A DNA stretch of 64,000 nucleotides from Celerinatantimonas diazotrophica (GTDB lineage Bacteria; Pseudomonadota; Gammaproteobacteria; Enterobacterales; Celerinatantimonadaceae). This document shows, one piece after another, positions 18,570-25,586 of the stretch. Position 1 is the first letter of the stretch. Each line of letters starts with the position of its first letter. The stretch spans positions 658,579 to 722,578 of the forward strand of contig NZ_SMGD01000011.1 of the NCBI RefSeq assembly GCF_004339545.1, in the 5' to 3' direction. The notes below the pieces were generated by a model. The model did not search any database. It saw only the letters and a list, made by a program, of their open reading frames with translations, and had not been told where the DNA came from. A program made the position numbers and the translations under genes.

Positions 18570-19374
18570 ATTTAAGAAGATTCCACAATCAATGTGATTG
18601 TCTTTAAGCTTTGTTCAAAGGGTCAATTTAGGCAAAGCTGAGGAATATAACCATTTATCCAAATGCGCTATAATAGCTACTACTCATCAGGCCAAAAGGT
18701 ACGCTACCGCCCCTAGGTTATAGCTCCCAGAGTGCTCAGAAAAGCCGGCAAGAACCGCCGAATAGCCCATAATAGTTGTATACAAAGTTGATCTAGGTAA
18801 GAAAAACGACCTGAAGTACTGTAATACTTCAAATACCTATACAATAATTGACGAACATCTTACACAGTTACTAAAGTAAAGAAAAGTCTAAAAAAACTCT
18901 TTGAAAATGATTTAGTTGCTTAGTTCTAAGCCTTTCTCTCTATTCCTAATGAGGTGTCATATCAGTCCCAATTTAGGGTCATTTCCGTCACTTTAAGATT
19001 TTACTGGACTTGCATGTAACAATATTTAAAGAAATGTAAGTATAGTATTTATAGTTCAATCAAAAAAGAGCCAACTCACCCCAATTTACGATAAAAACAC
19101 AGCAATCATGCCTCAGCAAGCCACCCGCTAACTCTGCCCTTCAATTGAATACCTTAGTACCGACGGAAGCTTCTGATTCTAAAGCGACATTGATAGAGAA
19201 CGTGCTGATAACAAATACGGCTATCAATCACCTTCATCCGGGATGATTTCTGACATAAAATAGCGTTATCAATAATGAGCCTCATTAGCTGGCATGATGT
19301 GGCTGTTATTTCTATGTATAATTGCCAGGGCGGTATTTTTGCCCACTCACCTTAATAAAGAAGGACTGACTCAT
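18570..19374. other. Intergenic control region between wzi and ettA
   Basis: About 800 bp without a convincing gene. On the minus strand it carries the JUMPStart/ops element and so must hold the polysaccharide operon promoter, probably at about 18750-18870, though I could not find a clean -35/-10 pair. On the plus strand, the ettA ribosome-binding site AAGAAGGA lies at about 19357-19364. An open frame at 19058-19246 has no start codon and no recognisable product. Confidence 0.5.
18699..18738 (-). promoter_or_regulatory. JUMPStart sequence with ops element
   Basis: Read on the minus strand, this has the hallmark JUMPStart layout: a GAGCACTCTGGGAGCT block, then CCTAGGGGCGGTAGCGTACC. The core GGCGGTAGCGT (18701-18711) is the ops element. 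In enterobacteria and vibrios ops pauses RNA polymerase and recruits the antiterminator RfaH, allowing long polysaccharide operons to be read through. It lies about 130-170 bp upstream of wzi and points into it, which supports transcription of the 18-kb locus as one unit. Confidence 0.93.
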
Positions 19375-21039
19375 ATGGCTCAATTTATCTACACCATGAA
19401 CCGTGTCGGTAAAATCGTCCCACCTAAGCGGCACATTTTAAAAAATATTTCGTTAAGTTTTTTCCCTGGCGCCAAAATTGGTGTGCTTGGGCTTAATGGT
19501 GCCGGTAAATCGACTTTGCTACGGATCATGGCAGGGGTTGATACTGAATACGAAGGAGAAGCACGGGCAAACCCCGGCACTCGGGTTGGCTATCTCCCGC
19601 AAGAGCCACAACTAGATTTAGAAAAAACGGTTCGCGCCACAGTTGAAGAAGCACTTGCAGGCGTTATCAATGCGCAGCAGGAACTCGATGAAGTCTATGC
19701 GGCCTATGCCAACCCCGATGCTGATTTTGACAAGCTCGCGCAGCGCCAACAAGAACTTGAAGCCATTGTCGCCACCGCCGATGGCCACAACCTCGATAAT
19801 CAGTTAGAACGAGCTGCCGATGCACTTCGCTTGCCAGCATGGGATGCTCAGATCAAACATCTCTCCGGTGGGGAACGTCGTCGCGTCGCTTTATGCCGAT
19901 TATTGCTAGAAAAACCCGATATGCTGCTGCTAGACGAACCAACTAACCACTTAGATGCTGAGTCCGTCGCCTGGTTGGAGCGATTCTTAAAAGATTACGA
20001 AGGCACCGTTGTTGCAGTGACCCATGATCGATATTTTCTTGATAATGTTGCTGGCTGGATTTTAGAGCTCGACCGTGGTGAAGGGATCCCATGGGAAGGA
20101 AACTATTCATCATGGCTGGAACAAAAAGAAGCGCGCTTAGAGCATGAAGCCGCTTCAGAGAAAGCCCGGATGAAATCGATTCAGAAAGAACTAGACTGGG
20201 TGCGCAGTAACCCTAAAGGACGGCAGGCCAAGAGCAAAGCCCGTATGGCGCGCTTTGAAGAGCTTAATAACCAAGACTATACCAAACGTAATGAAACCAA
20301 TGAGCTATTTATCCCCACAGCGCAGCGCTTAGGCGATAAAGTGATTGATGTTGAGCATCTAAGCAAAGCATTTGATGGCCGGGTATTGATTAACGACTTG
20401 TCATTTAGCATTCCTAAAGGTGCAATTGTTGGGATTATCGGTCCGAACGGTGCGGGTAAATCAACGCTTTTCAAAATGCTTACAGGCGCAGAGCAACCCG
20501 ATAGCGGTGAAGTAACCCTTGGTGAAACCGTGCAAATTGCAGCGGTCGATCAGTTCCGGGATGCGATGGACAATAACAAAACAGTTTGGGAAGAAGTCTC
20601 TGGTGGCCGCGATATTCTCAAAGTCGGCAATATTGATATTCCCAGCCGCGCCTATGTAGGACGTTTCAACTTTAAAGGTTCGGACCAACAAAAACGGGTT
20701 GGCGAGCTCTCTGGTGGTGAACGTGGCCGCTTACATTTAGCGAAATTATTGCAAACCGGCGGGAATGTTCTATTACTCGATGAACCAACCAACGATTTAG
20801 ATGTTGAAACACTGCGAGCGTTAGAAAATGCCCTACTCGACTTTGCTGGTTGTGCGTTGGTGATCTCGCATGACCGCTGGTTCTTAGACCGTATCGCAAC
20901 CCATATTTTGGATTATCGCGATGAAGGGCAAGTGAACTTTTATGAGGGGAACTTTACCGATTATGAGGCGTGGTTGAAGAAAACCTTAGGCGCTGAAGCA
21001 ATTGAGCCGCATCGCATTAAATATAAACGGATTAGCTAA
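19375..21039 (+). CDS. ettA: Energy-dependent translational throttle protein EttA (ABC-F)
   Basis: A 554-aa ABC-F ATPase that binds the ribosomal E site and gates the first peptide bond according to ATP/ADP. The start is ATG 19375 (MAQFIYTMNRVGK), which matches EttA and follows AAGAAGGA. An upstream ATG at 19294 would add 27 hydrophobic residues not found in the family. There are two NBDs with GLNGAGKST and GPNGAGKST Walker A loops, LSGGERRRVAL and LSGGERGRLHL signatures, and LLLDEPTNHLD / LLLDEPTNDLD Walker B motifs. The arm and P-tRNA-interaction linker lie between them. It is a monocistronic gene, with a REP cluster directly downstream. Confidence 0.97.
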   Translation: MAQFIYTMNRVGKIVPPKRHILKNISLSFFPGAKIGVLGLNGAGKSTLLRIMAGVDTEYEGEARANPGTRVGYLPQEPQLDLEKTVRATVEEALAGVINAQQELDEVYAAYANPDADFDKLAQRQQELEAIVATADGHNLDNQLERAADALRLPAWDAQIKHLSGGERRRVALCRLLLEKPDMLLLDEPTNHLDAESVAWLERFLKDYEGTVVAVTHDRYFLDNVAGWILELDRGEGIPWEGNYSSWLEQKEARLEHEAASEKARMKSIQKELDWVRSNPKGRQAKSKARMARFEELNNQDYTKRNETNELFIPTAQRLGDKVIDVEHLSKAFDGRVLINDLSFSIPKGAIVGIIGPNGAGKSTLFKMLTGAEQPDSGEVTLGETVQIAAVDQFRDAMDNNKTVWEEVSGGRDILKVGNIDIPSRAYVGRFNFKGSDQQKRVGELSGGERGRLHLAKLLQTGGNVLLLDEPTNDLDVETLRALENALLDFAGCALVISHDRWFLDRIATHILDYRDEGQVNFYEGNFTDYEAWLKKTLGAEAIEPHRIKYKRIS

Positions 21040-21058
21040 CGAGGGTTGGTTTATATTG

Positions 21059-21430
21059 GACTCCCGGATTCCGCTTCGCTGCATTCGGGCTACAGATACA
21101 CCATTTTCATCCATGTAGCCTGGCAGAAGCGTAGCGGATGCCGGGGAAAAGCCACGAGAACATCACCACCGTCCATTTAGCCCGGCAGTAGCGCAGTGGA
21201 TACCGGGAACAATCCCATTCAACACACGTACATCAAACCGAGCAGTCCCCGGGTTCCATTTCATTCCACCCGGGCTACAGTTGTTATCATATCACCATCA
21301 AATCATGTAGCCTGGCAGTAGCGCAGCGGATGCCGGGAATCAATCCCAATTCAACACACGTACATTAAACCGAGCAGTCCCCGGGTTCCATTTCAATCCA
21401 CTCGGGCTACGATTGTTATCGCATCACCAT
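21059..21430. repeat. REP/BIME cluster downstream of ettA
   Basis: Six REP hairpins of two alternating types. Type A reads GTAGCC-GGCAG-AGCG-AG-GGAT-CCGGG. Type B, in opposite orientation, reads CCCGG-TTCC...CCGGGCTAC. They are separated by conserved linkers such as TTCAACACACG and TATCACCATCAA. A degraded seventh copy may extend to about 21490. The rest of the 21040-21600 gap holds no gene. Confidence 0.92.
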
Positions 21431-21600
21431 CAACCCCGCAGCTTGGAAAAATATTATAAAGCCACTCCTCTTAGCATAGCGAATGCCGGAAAATATCCCC
21501 TGTAACAGTGATCCAAACTATTTAAAACCACTCATAAAAATGTCACTTCAATTCATACAGAGCATAATTAAACAGATTCATCTCAAAACTCAGATAAAAC

Positions 21601-22023
21601 TTATGGCAGCTGATAATGATGGAGCCGATTACCAAAGACTTTGGCGCACGAATCGCTGCAGATAAAGTGGCGATTTTCGGTACCTTTAATCCCGCGACTT
21701 AAATAGCCTACCCCAGCGGCGGTAACCATCCACTGTTGGATATCACCATCAACCATTAATAAGCCATGGTAATTACAAGATGAATTTTGTGCCACTTTAC
21801 GAAATAGTTTGGGCGAAACACCTTGAGCATGTTCGAAAAAGTTCACTACGTCGGCAGGGGAAAAACGAAAGCTCTGGCAACGCGGATCAGGAGCAGCTTG
21901 CTGATTTTGCCCCCATTTCATGGTCATCACTCGATATTGAACCGGTTTACTCGGTACAGAGCTGCAACCGACGAGCGCAACAAGAGCAGACATCGTCATT
22001 AATACAATGAGCAATTTCTTCAT
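21601..22023 (-). CDS. Small putative lipoprotein
   Basis: A 140-aa protein with a clear lipoprotein signal: MKKLLIVLMTMSALVALVGC, with lipobox LVGC and the acyl-cysteine at residue 20. The mature part has four further cysteines (for example DPRC, SSCNYHG, ICSDSC), which suggests disulphides in the periplasm. I do not recognise the family. It starts 5 bp after the +1 side of a GNAT gene on the same strand (18-bp gap), so the two may be cotranscribed. Its 3' end faces a REP cluster. Confidence 0.72.
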   Translation of the reverse strand: MKKLLIVLMTMSALVALVGCSSVPSKPVQYRVMTMKWGQNQQAAPDPRCQSFRFSPADVVNFFEHAQGVSPKLFRKVAQNSSCNYHGLLMVDGDIQQWMVTAAGVGYLSRGIKGTENRHFICSDSCAKVFGNRLHHYQLP

Positions 22024-22041
22024 GCTTTCCCCTATATTTTT

Positions 22042-22533
22042 CTATGCGGCGGTCGAATTAAACGATTCAACCCAAAGCGGCACAGGCAGCGGGCAAACCA
22101 TTTTCCAACCATCTTCACCATCAGGATAATATTCACATAACAGATGAGTCCAACGAAATCCATTTTGCTGGTATAAAGCCAATGCAGCGCGATTACTGCA
22201 ACGCACTTCAAGTGCAAGGGCTTGATATCCTAATGATGCGATTAACTGCTGGCCATGCGAGAGGAGTGATGAGGCAACCTTCTGACGACGAAAAGCCGGT
22301 AAAACGGCTAATGCATATAACCTTGCTCGGCGCCGAGCATTAGGCGTTAAGTAAATGGCATACCCGACTAACACATCATCTAAAAATGCTCCCCATACCT
22401 GCGCTTTAGCTCTGGTTAATAGGTAACGCAGTTGGCGACGTTTAATTTGCCCAATAAAAAAACAACTCTGTTCAATGTCGATCAATGCGTTTAGATCATT
22501 AATCGTGACCCGTCGAATTTGGGGTTTCATCAT
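22042..22533 (-). CDS. GNAT-family N-acetyltransferase (RimI-like)
   Basis: A GNAT acyltransferase of 163 aa from ATG 22533. An upstream ATG at 22596 would add 21 residues with no family similarity. The fold is visible as RRVTINDLNALIDIEQSCF (beta1/alpha1) and ARLYALAVLPAFRRQKVASSLL, the acetyl-CoA motif A with R-x-x-K/G-x-A. LALEVRCSNRAALALYQQNGF is motif B, typical of RimI. The target is unknown: RimI acetylates ribosomal S18, but this may be a general RimI-like enzyme. It lies directly upstream of the small lipoprotein gene. Confidence 0.82.
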   Translation of the reverse strand: MMKPQIRRVTINDLNALIDIEQSCFFIGQIKRRQLRYLLTRAKAQVWGAFLDDVLVGYAIYLTPNARRRARLYALAVLPAFRRQKVASSLLSHGQQLIASLGYQALALEVRCSNRAALALYQQNGFRWTHLLCEYYPDGEDGWKMVCPLPVPLWVESFNSTAA

Positions 22534-22647
22534 AGTTATTATAACTTGAGCCCATCTCAAGTCGCACAAGGATAAACGTTGGGCCATTTTGGTCATTATC
22601 CGGGGGGAAAATCAATAAATTTTTTCAATCTTCGATTCGAGTCTATC

Positions 22648-22938
22648 CCCGGATTCCGCTTCGATCCATCCGGGCTACGGTTGTTATCGCATCACCACAA
22701 ATATTGTAGCCCGGCAGAAACGCAGTGGATGCCGGGAAATCCCTTTCAACATACGAGAGCCAAATACGTTCACATAAAACCCCCGGATTCCATTTCATTT
22801 CATCCGGGCTACAGTCGTTATCGCATCACCATCAAATGGTGTAGCCCGGCAGGAGCGTGGCGGATGCCGGGGAAAAGCCACAAGAAGATAACCACCAACC
22901 CATGTAGCTCGGCAGGAGCAAAGCGGATGCCGGGATAG
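22648..22938. repeat. REP/BIME cluster immediately downstream of the RAYT gene
   Basis: Five REP hairpins: B, A, B, A and A types. The last ends about 10 bp from the RAYT stop codon. The A copies begin with GTAG(C)CCGGCAG and end GGATGCCGGG. The 5'-GTAG next to the hairpin is the feature that RAYT enzymes recognise in characterised REP systems. Confidence 0.92.
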
Positions 22939-22946
22939 AAATATTC

Positions 22947-23450
22947 CTATTCACCGAAATAGCCATCTAACTCTTCACCTTGCCAAGAATCCGTTAAAAT
23001 TCCTCGCTGGACATATTGGTGAAAGCTTGAATATGGCCAATCTTTAACACATTTTACCAAATGATGTTTATAGGGATTGCGATGAATATAATTAACATGC
23101 ATTAACCAATCTTGTTCATTGCGAATGCAGTGTTCCCAATAGCGAGATTGCCAGATAAATCTAAGATGTTTATCGATTCTCTGGTGGAACAATAGAGAAA
23201 ATCGACTTTTAATTGATTGAATCAATTTAGGGAAATAAGTTGTATCGTTCGGCAGCTGCACCAGCAGGTGTATATGATCAGGCATAACTGATATTGCCTG
23301 AATATGGCATGGGTATCGGCTCAGAGCATAATGAAAGGAGTCTCTCAATAAATCTATTTGCTCTGTTAACAATTTTAGTCGGCGATTTTTAAGTGTGAGA
23401 GTGAAAAAATAGCATCCGCCCGTGATAATGACTCGCCTATAGTTGACCAT
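22947..23450 (-). CDS. REP-associated tyrosine transposase (RAYT)
   Basis: A 167-aa Y1/HUH-superfamily nuclease related to IS200/IS605 transposases. The N-terminus MVNYRRVIITGGCYFFTLTL is the RAYT opening. The HUH motif is MPDHIHLLVQLP, and the catalytic tyrosine is likely in HVNYIHRNPYKH. W-YSSFH near the end is also a family mark. Such enzymes bind, cut and rejoin REP hairpins next to a GTAG tetranucleotide. REPs flank this gene on both sides. It is a single-copy gene with a normal frame and no terminal inverted repeats of an insertion sequence. It is probably functional. Confidence 0.93.
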   Translation of the reverse strand: MVNYRRVIITGGCYFFTLTLKNRRLKLLTEQIDLLRDSFHYALSRYPCHIQAISVMPDHIHLLVQLPNDTTYFPKLIQSIKSRFSLLFHQRIDKHLRFIWQSRYWEHCIRNEQDWLMHVNYIHRNPYKHHLVKCVKDWPYSSFHQYVQRGILTDSWQGEELDGYFGE

Positions 23451-23523
23451 CTTTTCTGAATTTATTGATAAATATTATTTTTAATAATTTAACAAAAATC
23501 TATAAAAGATAAATACCTTGATC

Positions 23524-24372
23524 GTTCGGTTCCAACACACCCGCATCGATCCAAGTTGCCCCCGGATTTCATTTCATCCGGGCTACGGTTGTTATCACAT
23601 CACCATCAAATATTGTAGCCCAGCAAGAGCGCAGTGGATGCCGGGGAATCTTCCCCATTCAACACACACGCATCAAACCGAGCATTCCTCGGATTCCATT
23701 TCATCCGGGCTACGGTTGTATCGCATCACCATCAAATTATGTAGCCCGGCAGGAACGCAGTGGATGCCGGGGAATCTTCCCAATTCAACACACACGCATC
23801 AAACCGAGCATTCCTCGGATTCCATTTCATTCCATCCGGGCTACGGTTATTATCGCATCATCATCAAATATTGTAGCCCGGCAGGAACGCAGTGGATGCC
23901 GGAGAATCTTCCCAAATTCAACCCCCACACATCAAACCGAGCATTCCTCGGATTCCATTTCATTCCATCCGGGCTACGGTTGTTATCGCATCATCATCAA
24001 ATATTGTAGCCCGGCAGGAACGCAGTGGATGCCGGGGAATCTTCCCAAATTCAACACCCACACATCAAACCAAGCAGTCCCCGGATTCCGCTTCGCTCCA
24101 TCCGGGCTACGATTGTTATCGCATCACCATCAAATGGTGTAGCCCAGCAAGAGCGCAGTGGATGCCGGGAATATCCCCAATTTAGCACACACGCATCCAA
24201 CCGGGCATTCCCCGGATTTCATTTCATCCAGGCTACGATTGTTATCGCATCACCATCAAATCATGTAGCCCGGCAGGAACGTAGTGGATGCCGGGAATCA
24301 TCCCCAATTCAAAACACGATTGTCAAACCGGGCATTCCTCGGATTCCATTTCATCTCATCCGGGCGACGATA
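23524..24372. repeat. Tandem BIME array of two alternating REP types
   Basis: Thirteen REP hairpins alternate B-A-B-A and so on. The GTAG of successive A-type elements lies at 23615, 23741, 23873, 24006, 24139 and 24265, a spacing of 126-133 bp. Linkers are conserved: CATCACCATCAAAT on one side and TTCAACAC-CACGCATCAAACCGAG on the other. The whole ~130-bp unit therefore multiplied as a block. Apparent reading frames across it are artefacts of the period being close to a multiple of three. Confidence 0.93.
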
Positions 24373-24501
24373 AATACCGATGCTTATTTCATAATGAATA
24401 AACCTAATAACAATTTAATAATTATCAATTAATTTATATAAACTCAAATTTACGTAAATATTCTGGTTGTTTCCTCTTACTTTTGGAAAGGTAAAACCGC
24501 A

Positions 24502-24582
24502 AAACAGGCAGGTCAACATCCAACACGCCTCGTTCTCCTTGTTGAAACGAGATGGACGGATTCCTCTCGCCGCTGCCTGTTT
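24502..24582. other. Long inverted repeat upstream of the ABC operon (possible structured leader)
   Basis: A perfect 10-bp inverted repeat, AAACAGGCAG (24502-24511) and CTGCCTGTTT (24573-24582), encloses about 61 nt. Inside are further complementary blocks, CTCGTT and AACGAG. It ends about 55 nt before the GldA-like start codon. It could be a structured 5' leader or a separate small RNA. No ribosome-binding site or ORF accounts for it. Confidence 0.45.
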
Positions 24583-24638
24583 GTCAGCATTATTAGTGAT
24601 CAATCCCCGAATCACCCAACTGCTCTGGAGGATTCAAC

Positions 24639-25586
24639 ATGCTTAAAGTCAGCAAGTTGATGCGCAAATATGGACGATTCACCGCGGTCAAGGATGCCAC
24701 ATTCACAATTGAACAAGGCGAAATTGTTGGTCTACTCGGCCACAATGGCGCAGGTAAAACCACTATTTTAAAGATGCTCAGTGGGTATTTGGAGCCTCAT
24801 CAGGGTTCAATCGAACTCGATGGCATTGATGTTATTCAAACCCCTAAACAGGCGCAAACGCTCATCGGCTACCTGCCAGAAAATTTACCTTTATACGGCG
24901 AAATGTCGGTTGCCGAATACTTAAATTATGCGGCAACGATTAAAGGCATAGACCATGCCCACCGAACGAGTGAGATTAAACGAGTCATCCTCGCAACAGA
25001 TATTAAGGACAAGGCATTAAACCGGGTAGATACCCTTTCTCGAGGCTATAAACAACGGGTTGGCGTGGCCCAAGCGTTGCTCGGGGATCCTCGTTTTTTG
25101 ATTTTGGATGAGCCTACTAACGGATTGGATCCAACCCAAACCTTTCAGATGCGCAATCTCATTAAAGACGTCGCCAAACACGCCACTGTCATCCTCTCCA
25201 CTCACATCATGCAAGAGGTAGAAGCGCTCTGTGACCGAGTTTTGATCATCCGCGCCGGAGAACTGGCGGTAGATTCATGTCTCGAAGAGCTCAAACAAAC
25301 CCATCAGTTAATTGTGCAGACTACGCTCAGCCTCTCCCAACTGAATGATGCACTCTCTAACATCGACGGCATTGTAGAGGTGCGGTGTGCCAATAAACAT
25401 ACCCCAAACAATTTCCACATTGAATTGAGTGAACAAACCGCCTGGCAGAGTGTAAGTCCAGCCATTGCTCAAGCCATCTGCCAACAAGGTCAACTACTGG
25501 CGATCGAACCTCGTCAGCTTGACCTTGAAGCGCTATTTAAACAGGTGAATGAACAATCGATGGAGAGAACAAAAGATGTCGCATAA
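24639..25586 (+). CDS. ABC transporter ATP-binding protein (GldA-like)
   Basis: A 315-aa ABC ATPase with Walker A GHNGAGKTT (near residue 33), Q-loop, signature LSRGYKQRVGVAQAL and Walker B FLILDEPTNGLD. Its H-loop is STHIMQEVE. A C-terminal ~90-residue extension is typical of ABC-2/GldA-type ATPases. It powers the membrane partner encoded by the next gene, whose ATG overlaps its end by 11 bp. A good ribosome-binding site (CTGGAGGA) precedes ATG 24639. In Bacteroidetes the homologues serve gliding and type IX secretion. In proteobacteria the role is unknown. Confidence 0.9.
   Translation: MLKVSKLMRKYGRFTAVKDATFTIEQGEIVGLLGHNGAGKTTILKMLSGYLEPHQGSIELDGIDVIQTPKQAQTLIGYLPENLPLYGEMSVAEYLNYAATIKGIDHAHRTSEIKRVILATDIKDKALNRVDTLSRGYKQRVGVAQALLGDPRFLILDEPTNGLDPTQTFQMRNLIKDVAKHATVILSTHIMQEVEALCDRVLIIRAGELAVDSCLEELKQTHQLIVQTTLSLSQLNDALSNIDGIVEVRCANKHTPNNFHIELSEQTAWQSVSPAIAQAICQQGQLLAIEPRQLDLEALFKQVNEQSMERTKDVA

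Noticed and set aside
19058..19246. 63-codon open frame between the JUMPStart element and ettA
   Set aside because: It lacks ATG, GTG or TTG with a ribosome-binding site at its start and no family is recognisable.
23524..24372. Regular repeats that could be mistaken for a CRISPR array
   Set aside because: Both the hairpins and the linkers are conserved, the period is ~130 bp, hairpins alternate in orientation, and no cas gene is near. These are BIMEs.
23518..24432. Long overlapping reading frames in the 23.5-24.4 kb region with repeated peptide units
   Set aside because: They are translations of the REP array, whose ~130-bp period preserves frames by chance. The repeated peptide simply follows the DNA repeat, and no start signal is present.
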